64,000 nucleotides of DNA from Leucosporidium creatinivorum (Eukaryota > Basidiomycota > Microbotryomycetes > Leucosporidiales > Leucosporidiaceae): NCBI GenBank assembly GCA_001600635.1, contig BCKL01000009.1:737045-801044 (forward strand), in the 5' to 3' direction. Position 1 is the stretch's first letter, and every line of letters begins with the position of its first letter. A model generated the notes under the pieces. It had not been told where the DNA came from, searched no databases, and saw only the letters and a list, made by a program, of their open reading frames with translations. The position numbers and the translations under genes are program-made. Shown piece by piece: positions 1 through 14,177 of this stretch.

Positions 1-1411
1 CCTTCCCAAACCCCATAGCTCTCGAAGCTCATCCTGACAGACGGCTGTACTTGAAAGCTCCAGTCTCAGGCGGTCAAGAGGGAGTGGCGGGGTAGCCAGA
101 GAGCACTTGCCTTGTACAGCGGTCGACCGAGCCGAAGGATGACCTGCGCGAAGCTCGAGCAAAGGCGTTATAATCACTTGGAGCGATTTTGTGCACTGCT
201 GTTACTCCTCCAGACTCTGATCAAACCACTCCCCACCATTTCCGCCTCATACTCGCCTGCAGCATGCGTCTGATCCCCTTCCTCGTTGCCCGCTCCCTCC
301 TGGCAAGAGCTCCTCCTGCAGCAAGCTCCCGCCTGCTCCCAAGAGCACCTCTGCCCACATCAAAGATGTCCCCGAAGCTGCTGCACTTGAGTTGCGAGCC
401 TGGGCTTCCCGTCTTCCTCGAAACGGCGACTCATCTCCCGCGCGCTCGCTCCGGTCCCAGCTTCAGCTTTCTGTACATCTGCAGCTTCCGCTGCCGCCCT
501 TCATCCAGCCAGTCAAGCACAAGAGAGTACTTAGCTGTCGTGAGCTGCACTCGAGCAACTGATCCGCCGCTGCTCCAGTCGAGTCGGACCCTCAAGCTAG
601 TTGGACTGTTGGCATCGACTAACGTCGGTACTGCAGGCGAGGCGAGGGGATGGGAGGGGTGGAGATGCGTTGCAAGAGTACTGGTAAGCTCGGTGCCGCG
701 GAACAAGACGGAAGCGAGGGCAACGAATGAGGCGAGGAAGATGTGGCAGGAGTGAGAGCAGGGCGAGCCTAATTGTGCTCTCTATTGAACATTCTTCGAA
801 GTGTAGCGGCCAGTCCTGGGTAGCAGATCGCTCGATAGGTTAGGAAAGGGTGGCATTTGACGAGCTGCCGTGCCTCTCCGTACTCGGTGTAGTCAAACAG
901 CGAACGCCGAAACTTGTCAGCAGCGGCAAACACCAGAGCACTGCAGACCGACCTTTCTCGGATCAGCCACTCGATCGACTTAAGAGTAGCACGGTACACT
1001 GGGTGTAGCAAGACGTCAACGTTGAAGCAGATTGGTCGATATCGTTCAGGGATGAGCTCGCCGAAGTGTCAACTCGGCGCCGAACTTTCGCTTTGCGTCC
1101 CCCATAGACGCCTCGCGGTGTAGACTGCACAATGACCGGAGATGTTCGATATTCTCCTTGCCTCCTCTTTCGCCTTGCTGACCGGAGTCTCCATCTGAAC
1201 AGCGGACATCGGCTCCTGAAGGACTGAACCCCCTCGGCGATGCTTTCTTCGGCTCCGGCTTGGGCACCCTCGAGGCGTCGCGATACATCCCACGGGCGCG
1301 GGGATAGAAGAAGAACATCATCGCCTTTCCTTCTGCGCCGTAGTTTCCTCGCCCTCTTCCCCTTCTCGCTATTCATAGAGCAGCTAGCCAGCCGCTCGCA
1401 ACAGTCGAAAC
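1..1411. other. Left edge with no confidently called gene
   Basis: No gene here can be called with confidence. On the minus strand an open frame ending at 431 is hydrophobic at its upstream end and then reads ...LDWLDEGRQRKLQMY..., which could be the last exon of a small membrane protein, but I found no start or family. A second minus-strand open stretch (769-1065) is listed separately. On the plus strand an ATG near 264 opens an Arg/Ser/Pro-rich frame that resembles a chance frame in GC-rich DNA. The stretch upstream of 1412 probably includes the promoter of the next gene. Confidence 0.4.
769..1065 (-). CDS. Hypothetical 3' exon, unrecognised (partial)
   Basis: An open stretch without an ATG ends in TAG at 769 and is blocked by a TGA just upstream of 1065, so if real it is a terminal exon. 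It encodes about 95 residues of ordinary globular composition, unlike the Arg/Ser/Pro-rich chance frames around it, for example HFGELIPERYRPICF near its start and CYPGLAATLRRMF near its end. The segment VYRATLKSIEWLIRERS...SALVF recalls part of exon 3 of family member C (VYRKMIKSAKTVERASALLF), so it may be a distant or decayed relative of that family. I could not find a convincing acceptor or upstream exon. Weak call. Confidence 0.3.
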   Translation of the reverse strand, partial: FGELIPERYRPICFNVDVLLHPVYRATLKSIEWLIRERSVCSALVFAAADKFRRSLFDYTEYGEARQLVKCHPFLTYRAICYPGLAATLRRMFNREHN

Positions 1412-2465
1412 ATGCAGGACGGCAGCAGCTTTCACAGGTGGGTCGATTATACGATTTTGTTCTTGTTGCGCAAGACCTGAAGCTAAGCTGTCTCGGCTCG
1501 GCACAGCCAGCAGCGGACCATCCAGCGATTCGACCCCCGCTCTCGCAGGTCTTCCTCGCCACTGTAAGCGTAACTCGCGCTTGCTTGACCTACTAGTACA
1601 CTTGTGAGAACTCGTCCGGTACCTGCCTCGCCTCACAGCGTCTATCAACGGTCTCTCGGCGCTCACCGGACCACTTCGGCGCTCAGGTTGCTCGAGCAAG
1701 TCAGTCGCCTGGCCGCCTTTTCCCCCCCACCAGGTTCAGCAGCGGCTCCCCCACTCGCCACCAGAGCTTCGGGTCTCAGTTTTGCCGGCCATGGCCATCT
1801 AAGGCCTCAGGCGTCCAGTACGTCGACGTCTCGGCGAGGATCTGCAGTTGACCTGCGGAACTTCAGTGAGCTCTGACGAGTCGAAGTACGCTACAGACCT
1901 CGGAAGCTGAATTTTGAAGTGCTCAGGTACCGTCTCACTCGACTCGAGCGCCTACAACAGACGTCGGCTAGCTCGGGAGCCCCATCTCTACAGCGCCGAG
2001 GTCGCCGCTCGCCTCAACAGGATCTGCGATCTGAATGGCATCAACACCATGGCCGAGGTCATGGTCATTGTGTGAGCAGCGTTTATTGTCTCTGCTAAGC
2101 TACACACTGAATCTAGCGTTCACAGAGCCTACGAGCATCCGGGCGGAAATCTCGATCCCTCGGCGCCGCCTCACTACACCGTCTTCTTCTTGGACTCCGC
2201 TCTCAGGGTGCTCGTGTGGCGAAACCAACGTCAAGAGGTCCTCATCAAGGTGCATCTCGAGCTCAACCCCAAGTCTCTGGACACCTTCCAAGCGATCAAC
2301 TCGTTCGCGATGGTGGACGACAAGCGGGAATGGCTCTGGAGGTGCGGCGAGTCTCAGATCTTGTCGATGCACGAGGGAGGGAGCGAGTCAGAACGCTCGG
2401 AACAGTTGGCTACGATCCTGCAAGAGGCGGCGAGGGAGTTGAGGGAGGGCGAGGGGAACTCTTAG
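1412..2465 (+). CDS. Unrecognised five-exon protein, 259 aa
   Basis: I do not recognise a family. Five exons (1412-1437, 1514-1603, 1687-1865, 1927-2071, 2126-2465) join in phase to a 259-aa protein from ATG to TAG. Introns have GTGGGT, GTGAGA and GTGAGC donors and CAG acceptors, and the first has a good branch motif (GCTAAGC). The N-terminal 110 residues are Ser/Pro/Arg-rich. The C-terminal 150 look folded: HLYSAEVAARLNRICDLNGI, then VAYEHPGGNLDPSAPPHYTV, then an alternating hydrophobic stretch (FFLDSALRVLVWRNQRQE) and an acidic tail. There is no signal peptide or membrane segment. Exon 1-2 choices are the least certain; the last two exons are well supported by composition and splice signals. 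It converges tail-to-tail with the CTK1-like gene, about 80 bp away. Confidence 0.62.
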
Positions 2466-2546
2466 AATCGGAGGGGCTCGCCGAGCAGACGTAGGGCAGA
2501 CTTAGACATCGCATCACACCCTATTCAATGCATCTGTACACCATCA

Positions 2547-5500
2547 TCATGCCCTATGCTTCTTCCGCGCTAGCTTTGACTCGTATTCATGCCACTCGCC
2601 CTTGACCTCGCGCAACCTGCGAGAAGACGAATGGTCAGCATCGTCCTCTCGTCGCCGAGAGAGCAGAACAACGTACACGTCCGGCATCTCAGGCCTCGGC
2701 GCCTCCTTGGTGAAGTAGGGCATCCTCAGTGCAGCGTCCGCATCTGGTCGACCGGCGGGGTTGAGAGAGAGGAGAGCTTCGGCGAGGTCAAGTCCCGCTG
2801 GCGTGAGCCATCTGCGCAGATGGAGGAAAGTCAGGCATGCGCAAGGCGATGTGAAAGTGGGAAAGCACGCACTTGGAGAAGGTCTCGCGCAGCTTGCTGT
2901 CGATGGCGACTTGGGGCTTGACGAGCTCGTACCAAGGCAGGTCGATGAGGTTAGGCCATGTTTCGGCGTCGGGCGTGCCGGTGGCCTTAAAGATGACCTC
3001 GAGCTGGTGAATCTCGTCTTGACCTTGGAAGACCGGCCGACGGGCAAAGAGCTCGAGGAAGATGCAGCTGCGAAGGCAATGGTCGAGTCAGCAGCGATCC
3101 TCGCTCGACTCCCGAAAGGACCAGCTACTCACCCTGCACTCCACATATCGACCTCTGCGCCGTAGACCGTTGCACCGAAGAGGAGCTCTGGCGGCTTATA
3201 CCACTGAGTAATGACTCGGTTGGTATAGTCGTTCTTCCTCCCTCGGGCGTAGAAGCGAGCGAGACCAAAGTCGGCAATCTTGAGCTCTCCGTTCCGTCCA
3301 ATGAGGATGTTGGATCCCTTGAGGTCGCGATGGAGGACACCGCGGCGATGGATGAAGCCGAGGCCTTCGAGGAACTGCTTCATGAGCGATTTGAGATGGG
3401 CCGGGGTGAAGGTGATGCTCGGATGGTGGAGAACGCCCGTGAGGTCGTGGTGGATGTACTCGAAGACCATGTAGACGTGGCCTGTGGAAGTAAAGACGTC
3501 AGCTCAGACTCGGCGAAGGGCAAAGAAGCTCGGACACACCCTTGGATACCATCATCTCGACGAGGTCGACGACGTTGGGATGCCTCAGACTCTGCAGCAG
3601 CTTGATCTCGCGAATGGCGGTGACCGGGAAACCATCCTTCTCGGCCTCCATCCTGATCCTCTTCATCGCGACGAGCACGTTCGTCTCGACGTTCCTCGCC
3701 TTGTACACCTTGCCGTAGGTTCCTTCTCCGACCTGCACCAAACGCTCGTACAGCTCGGTCGTTCCAGGTGGCGGTGGAGGGAAGGCAGCAGTGTCGTTGT
3801 TGGAGAAGGGCGAGCCTCGGCGGGAGTTGGCCGCTGTTCCGGCGTGCGAAGAGGGCGGTCGACTCTCCAGGATCATCGGCGAAGGGTCGGAGATGGAGGG
3901 AGGGCCGCCGGCCACTTCGAGGTCGCGAGGGTCCGAGCGGCGAACATCTCGAGGGTCGCGTAGATCTCGAGGGTCGCGCAGATCTCGAGCTGGCCGTTCG
4001 TCGTAGGCGGAGGAAGGACGAGAATCGGGGTACGATGGAGGGTAGGCGGCGGCGCGACGAGGAGAGACGGAAGGGTATGCCTGATGGGGATCCGCTGCTG
4101 GCGATTCCGTCCACCGAGGGTCTCGAGGGTCGCGCACATCGCGAGGGTCGAGGGCGTAGCGACTGGGCACGGGGGATTGACCAGCGCTGGTGAGTCCGCT
4201 GGCGGCAGGAGGGTAGCGAGAGTCGTCGACGCGCGAGGAGGGACGAGAGTCGGAGTAGGGCGGGCGGTCGTAAGGGTAGCGAGGGTCGCGAGGGCCCGAA
4301 GGAGCAGGCGCGGCGTACTCCCTCGACTCCTCGCGAGCGTACTGATCCTCCTCCCGTCGAGCAGCATAGCGCTCCCTGCCGTAGCCGTTCTCCCGCCGTT
4401 CTCCGCCGTCGCCATTCAGCGCGAGCTGTTCCGCATCGTATCGAGCCCATGCTTCTCGCTCCTCGGCGGTGAGCTCCCGATCCCTCTCGCGCTCGTCGAC
4501 GTCCATACGGTCGCGCGTTCGACGCTCGTCGGACCGGCGCTCGTTAGGCCACCGGTCGTCCTCGCGAGACCGCTCCCGTTCCCGATCTCGGTCGTCGTAG
4601 TCCCTTCTTCTGTCCCGATCGACATCCATCGACGAAGGTGGTCGCGAGTCCCTCCTCTCGGTTTCCACTACAGGAGCGCTAGGTGGCGGAAGAGGCGCCG
4701 CTCTTGCCTTGGCTGCGGCGGAGGAAGCATCCTCCTCGTCGTCGTCGCCAGGGAAGAACTTCTTGACGTTGCTGGCCAGTACTCGAGGGCCAGTAGGGAC
4801 GGCGATGACCTTGGGCGTGGTCTTGAGGGGCACAATCTTTTGTTTGGGACCTTTGGGGATCTCGGCGACGACGGGAGGGGCGAACTTGTCTCGCGAGTCT
4901 CGGAAGGCGCTCGGGCCTGTTGGAGTGGCGGAAGACTTCTCGCGAAGAGCGCGAGGACCAGTAGGAGTACCAGTGGGAGGTCCAGAGGTGGAGAGAGCGG
5001 GAGGAGGGTTCGGTCGAGGGGGAGGAATGGCGTTGGCGCGGGAGGGAGCTTGAGGCTGTGGTGGAGGTGGCTGTGGGCGAGGTGGAGGAACAGAGTGAAG
5101 TTGTTGCTGGAACGGTGGTTGTTGGAGGTGGTTTGGAGGCTGAGCGAGAGGGGCAGCTCCTCGCGGGCCGTGAGTTGGGTAGAAAGGGCGCTCGTAGGCG
5201 GCGGCAGCTGTGACAGGTCGGCCAGCTTGCGGTCGTGGTCCTCCTGGTCCGAAGCGATCGGCTGCTGGTCCAGTCGGTACAGCCCCGCCCATCCCACGAG
5301 GAGGAGGAACCTCGCGCGCAGGCGGGACGTCCTTAGCGGCCGTTCTGGGCTTCTTCTCCAGCCTGCCCACGCGCTCCTTATCTACACTACGGCCTCGCTT
5401 CCGTCGCTCCTCCTCGTCGCTCGACTCTCCACCTCGTCCCCGCTCGCCTCGGGCGCGCCCATCGTCGTATTTCGATGGTTTCCGACTGCTCGGACCTCCT

Positions 5501-6586
5501 CGATCCCTACTCGAGCTGCTCGAGGGACTTCTTGGCGAGCGCGAAATGCTCCTACCTCGCCTCGAGGTGGAAGCGCCCGATTTGCGGCGTTTGGGCGAGG
5601 GAGAGCGAGACGAAGCTGAGGAGCGAGGCGAGGAGGAAGGGGGAGAGCGCGAGGGGGAGGCGCGATGGGAGCGACTGCTGCTGTGGCGTTTTGATGATGA
5701 TGACTCGCGAGGGGGAGGGGAAGGTGGCCGAACTGGCGGCGGGGGTCGACCACTGCGAGATGAAGAGGTCAGCCGAAATCCTCTTGTTCAGTGTTGATTA
5801 ATTGATGCGGCGAGCTGGCTAGACGTACGCAGTGTTGTGGTTGTAAGAAGAAGCTCCGTAGCCAAAGCCTTGATTTGGCTGGACATAGTAAGCACCAGGA
5901 GCATTCGGCCGGCGCTCCCAAGTCTCGCGCCTCGGCTCGCCTTGAAGGCCCGCTGGTGGAGCTGGCGGAGGATGGGGAGGAGGACCACGCTGATACGATG
6001 CTCGAGAGTAATGCCCTCGACCCGAATGCAGCACAGGCGCCTGCTCGCGCGGTGGAGGAGGTGGATCGCGCACGGGGAGGGGTTGGGCGGCGGGCGGGTC
6101 GAGGTCGGCGTATGCACCTCGATCGAGGAAGTTCATACGTCGATCCAGCTGGGGCTGAGCAGCGAACTTGGGACCCGTCGGAGGCAGAGGAGCGACGGCG
6201 GAACCAGCTGCTGGACCCGTAGCGGTTCGGTGTCGGTCGTCCTCGGTTGTTGCCGCTGCTGCTCTACGCGAATCACTCCGAGCATCGTGTTGGGGCTCTT
6301 GGTACCGTCTTGGGGCGTCCGAAGAGTAGCGAGAAGGGACTGGAGAGGTAGTGCCGTTCGAAGGTCCAGCGACGGAGCCAGAGGGTGCCGTGGAGTAGCG
6401 GTCGTCGCGCGGTGGTGATCTTGTGGCTACTGTTGCTCCGTGCTGAGAGGCGTAGCGCGAGCTGCCGTGTGGGCCAGCGTGCGGAGCCGGCGCTGAGGAG
6501 TGGTGATGGGACGCTGGGTCGGGGCGAGGAGCATAGCGGTTGTCCTTGTCGGCTGGCGCACGGGTATAGTGTCGACTTGAGCTCAT
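2547..6586 (-). CDS. CTK1: CTD kinase catalytic subunit (CTK1/CDK12-like)
   Basis: Cyclin-dependent kinase that phosphorylates the RNA polymerase II C-terminal repeat during elongation (known for Ctk1/Lsk1/Cdk12). Six exons in phase (6586-5829, 5752-3540, 3481-3133, 3067-2873, 2811-2677, 2616-2547) give 1,239 aa. The kinase domain sits at roughly residues 914-1210: GEGTYG glycine loop, VAMKR lysine, PVTAIREIKLL C-helix (the PITAIRE-like signature), HRDLKGSNIL catalytic loop, DFGLAR, and the activation loop ending TQWYKPPELL. HRDLKGSNIL is typical of the Ctk1/Cdk9/Cdk12 group rather than cell-cycle CDKs. The first 900 residues are disordered: Ser/Arg-rich (SSSRSHRASPSRSP), proline-rich, and with tandem DLRDPRD-type repeats around 3,950-4,150. 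This long N-terminus is much larger than in yeast Ctk1 and resembles animal Cdk12. It is transcribed divergently from MED11. Confidence 0.9.
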
Positions 6587-7064
6587 CTTGAAGGTGCTGG
6601 GCGGGAGCGGGAAGGGGTATAGGCCGAGCAGCGACGAGACGAGAGGGCGAGAGAGCTGTCGATGCGAACGAGCTCGGTTCTGATCTACTACAGAGCACTA
6701 GCAGTGCGATGCAAAGATTGAGAGCTCACCTTGCTTGCTGCTGCAAACGCGCGAGCTTCTGCTGCCGGATTGAACTAGCTCGACGAGGTCTGAAGGCGCT
6801 GGGTCGAGCTCGACGAGTTTGCCCTGCTTAAGGGGGCGCTGCCCGAGCTGACGAGGTGCAGAAGAGCTCTTTCCTGGTCCTAGAAGTGCCTGTACGAGTG
6901 CTGGAGGGCGCAGAGAAGAGACGAGACGATGGAGCGACCAGAGGGTCGCGGGTGGAGGGAACAAGAAGCGCGTTTACGACGAATCGCTTCTTGGCCTCTT
7001 GCGCTTCACTTCGACACTTCGCTACAGTTTTTTTCAAGCTCTTAGATCCCTACTTCAAGCTCCC

Positions 7065-7906
7065 ATGGATATACTAGGCGCCTACGACAGCAGCAACGAC
7101 GACGACGCGATGGAGGAGGTCGTAGACCAGCCGAGCAGCGCTGCACCTCAATTGTCAAAGCAGGAAACGGGACAGGCTGGGGAGGGAGCTCAAGAGGTCG
7201 AGGAACAGGAAGAACCTACAGAAGGGCAGGATACTCGAGCGGGGAAGCGGATAGCCGAGCTCAACGAGGTCGAGGAGGTGAGTCTCTCGCTTTGTACAGC
7301 TCCCAGTGGTGCGCTGAACGTATGTCGTAATACAGAGCATCGCACAACTACTACACCTCGCCGGCTGCACCCTGGCGTCGCTTCATCCCGACCCCATGTC
7401 CTCCTTCACTTCGCGGACCATGTCTCTCGACGATGAGGACGACTCGGAGGATGGCTCGCCTCGGCCAAAACCACCACCAGCACCTCCAGGCGAAGAAGAC
7501 AAGCAGGCGGACTTTGGCAAGTATGCCGAGGCGTACTACACGACTTTGAATGTGAGCTGCTCGGCGAGGGTACTTCGGCGCTAGCTCGGGCCCTTCGCTG
7601 ATCTTGGGGGCTGCACAGGACATCCAACTATCGTTACGCACCTCCATCCGCCATCTACGGCTGTCTCGCGCCTCTACCGCTCCATTACTGGACCCCCACT
7701 TTGCCAGCCTGGCCAACACGACGAGCGAAGGGGTCGTCGGCAGCGGCGGACTCGCTCTCGGCGATCGCTTGAGGCCGTTATCGTTGGAGGAACCCCGCTG
7801 GCCGGGCTCGGGGCAGGATGCTTTGCCTCTGCTAAGCGTTGGTGCTCTTCAGTTGGAGAGGGAGGCTTGGGAGGAGTTGGGAGCAGCGCTGGGCGGTGGG
7901 GCGTAG
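7065..7906 (+). CDS. MED11: Mediator complex subunit 11
   Basis: Head-module subunit of Mediator, which links transcription factors to RNA polymerase II in the nucleus. Three exons in phase (7065-7277, 7336-7551, 7619-7906) encode 238 aa. The Med11 core is visible: RIAELNEVEESIAQLLHLAG (about residues 62-81), then after an acidic/proline insert, FGKYAEAYYTTLNDIQLSLR and the Ile/Leu-rich helix ending IRHLRLSRAS. These match the two conserved helices of Med11. The protein is longer than yeast or human Med11 (about 115-130 aa) because of an acidic N-terminal 60 residues, an acidic insert between the helices and a 70-residue C-terminal tail. The ATG at 7065 is chosen as the first in-frame one, giving MDILGAYDSSND. 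It is head-to-head with the CTK1-like gene, so two transcription genes share about 480 bp upstream. Confidence 0.8.
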
Positions 7907-8262
7907 TTGCTGCAATTTGCTCCCAGTCCACCTGATCATTGGCCTCGGGCGAGATGCGACAAGTTGACTGAAAGCCAGCCTTCCCTCCTGTTTCCTTGGA
8001 CTTGAGCGCCAGACGAACTGACGACGCCTGACCCCACGACTCTCTCCTTCTTCTCTCCCTTCTCCCTCTCGCTTCTTCGAGAGTTACAACACAGCAGCAA
8101 CGTGAGCCCACTCGGATCGAGTGCAGAAGTCATGCGCTGACATTGTACACCCTCTTATCTCCTCCCCTCGTCTTTAAATCGTCTCCCCGCCACCTTCAAC
8201 TCGCCTTCTCCTTGCTCCGCCGGCCCACTTCGGCTTTCCTCTCCTCGTCGCTGTAGTCTACC

Positions 8263-10542
<2,280 letters not shown>

Positions 10543-11858
10543 GCGTCTCGCGATCCTGCGAGCCAGCTCGAGGTCATCCCTCCACCCTACCTTACCATAC
10601 ACAAGTGTACCTCCCCGTTTCTTCTCCGCCTTTCTACTCACCGTTTACAAAGTTTCGCAATTCAGACCTGTCAGACACTGTTCGCAGGCGAGAGAGAGAG
10701 AGCGAAGGGCGACTCCATTTGTTCGAGAGCCTGAGCTACGAGTCGGCGAGAAAGCTACAGCGCATCATCGCATAGATCTGTGTACTACTGCTCATTCGAG
10801 GCCTACGAGCAGCCATCTGCTCTGCTGCAGACTGCTGCAGAGGATCGGGAGAGGCGAGGCGGGCGACGCCCGAGCTTGTTCTTTGTCTGCGCTCCACCCC
10901 CACGCTGGCTCCCTGCTGGGCTTCTGAGCTCCATACAGAAGCTGAAAGAGTGCAGTGCAACCGTCCTCCATCTACAGCACTCTCCCTGCTCTGCCAGAAC
11001 GGCGCTTCCCTTTCAAGTCGGCGCTCCTCTCGGTTTGGCTCCAAGTCCGTTCAAAGACGATGCGAACCCCGTGCAGATAGCCGGGCAGGCGCTGGAGCTC
11101 CACAGCAATCTGGACTCGCTCTTGAGCCCCTCGATTGATCCCCTGCATGAGAGCTCAAAGCGCCCAACTTTGCTCGGCGGTTCCTTGCCTTCCCAGCTCG
11201 GCTCTCGCTTTCCTCAAGTACCGAGACTACTGCTTCGAAGGCGGGGCTGGCAAGCTGACACGAATCGCTCTCGCAAGCAAGCAGCTGTCAGCAAGCACGC
11301 TTGCAGGACAGAAGGGTGCATCGATGCAAGCCTGCCGCTCGCTCTGCGAGGCTCGGCATGAGATCTCACCCATTTAGCTGTGCGAGCACCTGCTTCCTCT
11401 CTTGTCCTCCTTTGCTCTCCTTCCTACTCTCTTTGTTCCCTCTTTGCCGCCACTTCTCTTCGCTGCTCTTCTCCACACTCTCTTTGCTCCCCCCTCAAGG
11501 GGCCCCCGGCTTCTTATCCCAGCCGAGCAGGTCACGCCTGCCTTCGCAAGAGGGCCCAGGCAACTTCAATTCGCTTATTCGAACGAGCCTTTCCCGCCAA
11601 AAACTCCCTTCAAAGCCATTTCGCTGGAGCCTGCAGGTTCGACGTCGCCTGGGCCTGAAAAATGAGCCCCGCATGTTCACCTGGCCTTGGCACTGGCTGC
11701 AGAGACGGGGGCGGGCGCAAAGGACTGCCGGAGCGTCTACAGATCCACTCAAATCGACCCTCTCCCCCTCTCTCTCTCCTTCCTAACCATCGTCTTCGTC
11801 GCCTCCCACTCTCCCGACGACCTAGACACCCCGCCCTCGCCTATCTAGCTCGCCCACC
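10543..11858. other. 1.3-kb intergenic region
   Basis: Lies between the stop of the PEP4-like gene and the start of the MFS permease, both on the plus strand. It holds long GC-driven open frames in several phases with Arg/Ser/Leu-rich composition, none with a credible start, splice pattern or domain. Long pyrimidine tracts lie at 11385-11500 and just before the next start (11755-11800), the latter typical of fungal promoters. I see no RNA gene or mobile element. Confidence 0.5.
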
Positions 11859-14177
11859 ATGTCCCTCACTCCCGATTCGCACAGCGACAAGCCAGTCCAC
11901 GGCCAGTTCAAGGAGAACTCGAGTGTAAACGATGCAGGACCTCTCGAGGCCAACCACGACCGCGAGTTCGAGCGGAAGACCCTGTAAGTCTCCCTGACAG
12001 GCTCTCTTCTCTTTCCTCTCGCTCTCCCTCGTTTGAGTTCGATCGAGCTGACCTTGACTCCTGCTTGCTCTTCACAGCCAAAAGGTCGACCGTCGTCTCC
12101 TCATCATCTTGGGAGCCCTCTATGCCGTCTCCCTCATCGACCGAACCAGTGAGCTTTCCCCCCCTCCCCGCCCACTTCTACCTTCGGCTTTCGCCCCGGG
12201 GCAGTCACGGGGAAGGCCAGACCGCCAAGCGCGACGAGCTCTACAATGCTGACCGAGTATTGCGCTCGCTCCTCCCTATTACAGACATTTCTGTCGCTCG
12301 TGTCGCCGGAATGGCCAAGGACCTCCAGCTGAGCGTCGGAGAGCGCTACAGGTGAGCGAGAATCGATCTTCTCCAGCGCCGAGCGAGTGGCTGACTTTTG
12401 AGCGGTACACGCCACTAGTATCATCTCGGCCATCTTCTTCGCACCTTACGTCGTTTTCGAGCTTCCGTGAGTCGCTACAGCGTCCAGAATCGCCGGCAGC
12501 GGCTGACCCGAGCGCTCGGCCCTCCCTCAGCTCCAACGTCCTCATGAGGAAGATTGGATGCCGCGCCCACCTTTCGGCGATTGTTATCATGTGGGGAGCT
12601 GTCATGTTGGGAATGGGCTTCGTCAAGACCTGGCAGCAACTCGCCGTCTGCCGTGTCCTCCTCGGACTGCTCGAGTCGTGAGTTGATCTCACGCCGCTTT
12701 TCTCGCTCGCCGGGCAGCGCTGACCGTCCTATCTCGCTACAGTGGTTTCTTCCCCGGTTGCGTTTACCTCATCTCGTGAGCCCGCCATACAAGAGCTCTT
12801 GCTCCGGCCGCCCGGGCAGCGCGACCAGCGCCAGCCATCGCCGAGCAGCGCTAACGCCTCTCGCCTCCGCAGCTGCTGGTACACTCGTTTCGAGACTCAG
12901 AAGCGCATGGCCGTCTTCTACCTTGTACGTGCTGATCTGGCCGACATTGACGCCAGCGCCGAACCCTCCAAACTGACCCCCTCCCGCTCGCTTCTCGCAG
13001 ACTTCCATGGTCATCTCTGGATTCTCCCAAATCATCGGTTACGCCATGACTCTTCTCGGTGGACGGCACGGAATTGCCGCATGGCGCTGGGTCTTCATCC
13101 TCGTGAGTCCGAGCTTTCGGCGGTCGTGAACGTCCTCGCCGAGCAGCCCGCCAACGCCTCCTTCCGAGCAGTTCGGAGTCATCACCATCGGTCTCGGTAT
13201 CATCGCCGCCTTCCTCATCGTCGACTTCCCCGACAAGAACAAGTTCTTGACTCAGGAGCAGACCAAGCTCATGGTTGAGCGCGTTCAGATGGACCGTGGA
13301 GACGCCGACCCCGATCGCCTCACCTTCGGCAAGGCCATGAAGCACGCTGCCGACTTCAAGATCTGGGTCTTCGGATTGTGCTTCTGCTTCTCTACCATGC
13401 CCGCCTACGCCTTCTCTTGTAAGTAGGAAGACCAGGAGAATCCGACAGCTCGGCGCAGGACGCTGACTTCGCTCCTCCGCCCAACAGACTTCCTTCCCAT
13501 CATTCTCGCCGGAGGAGGATTCGACACTAAGACCTCCCTCTGCCTTTCCGCTCCTCCCTACGTCTTCGCCGCCATCTACACCTTCTGCGTCGCCTACGGC
13601 TCCGACAAGACCAGGAAGCGCGCTCCCTTCATCGTCCTCAACGCCCTCGTCTGCATGACCGGACTCTTCATCATGGCCTTCGGAGGCAAGATCGCTCCCC
13701 GCTACTTCGGATCCTTCCTCGCCATCGCTGGATGCCAGGGTGAGTTTCCCCGGTCCTCACTCGCGCCGAATCGCCGAACCCAGCGCTGACTTGCTTTCTC
13801 CGCCCCCTCGCAGCCAACGTCCCCTCCGTCCTCACCTACCAGGCCAACAACATTCTCTCGCACTCCAAGCGCGCCGTCTCCTCGGCCGTCGTCATCGGCA
13901 TGGGAGGAGTCGGAGGAATCTTCGCCTCGCTTGTCTGTGAGTCTCGGCGCACTTCCCTTTTGCTTCGCCCGGGGCATCTCGCTGACTCTGCACGCAATCC
14001 ACAGACCGCCAGAAGGACTTCCCCAAGTACCTCCCCGGACTCGGAGCCACCATCGGCTGCCAGGGAGCCATCATCTTGATGGTCGGAGGCCTCTCGCTCT
14101 ACTTCTCGGGCAAGAACAAGAAGGCCGAGCAGGGCGAGCCCATCGAGGGCAACCCCACCTTCCGCTACACCATCTAA
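11859..14177 (+). CDS. MFS permease, anion:cation symporter (Dal5/Tna1-like) family
   Basis: Twelve-segment major facilitator carrier for a small organic anion (allantoate, nicotinate, or similar; the substrate cannot be read from sequence). Ten or so short exons split the protein. The N-terminal KVDRRLLIILGALYAVSLID matches the first helix of the ACS family, followed by DISVARVAGMAKDLQLSVGE. The loop after helix 4 reads CRVLLGLLESGFFPGCVYLI, the family signature. Later segments include YFLPIILAGGGFDTK, NVPSVLTYQANNI and a C-terminal GNPTFRYTI, the FRY ending being usual in fungal ACS carriers. Start MSLTPDSHSDKPVHG sits after a Kozak-like CCACC. Introns carry the GCTGAC branch motif. A second, divergent member lies at 54,528. 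About 500 aa. Confidence 0.87.

Noticed and set aside
189-755. 188-codon frame on plus strand at the left edge, possibly with a targeting peptide
   Set aside because: The first ATG is at about 264, composition is Ser/Arg/Leu-rich throughout and no splice pattern or domain supports it; kept only as a remark.
4084-5619. 511-codon open frame on plus strand
   Set aside because: Antisense shadow of the disordered CTK1-like N-terminus; Arg/Ser/Val-rich with no start context or domain, while the minus strand reads straight into a kinase.
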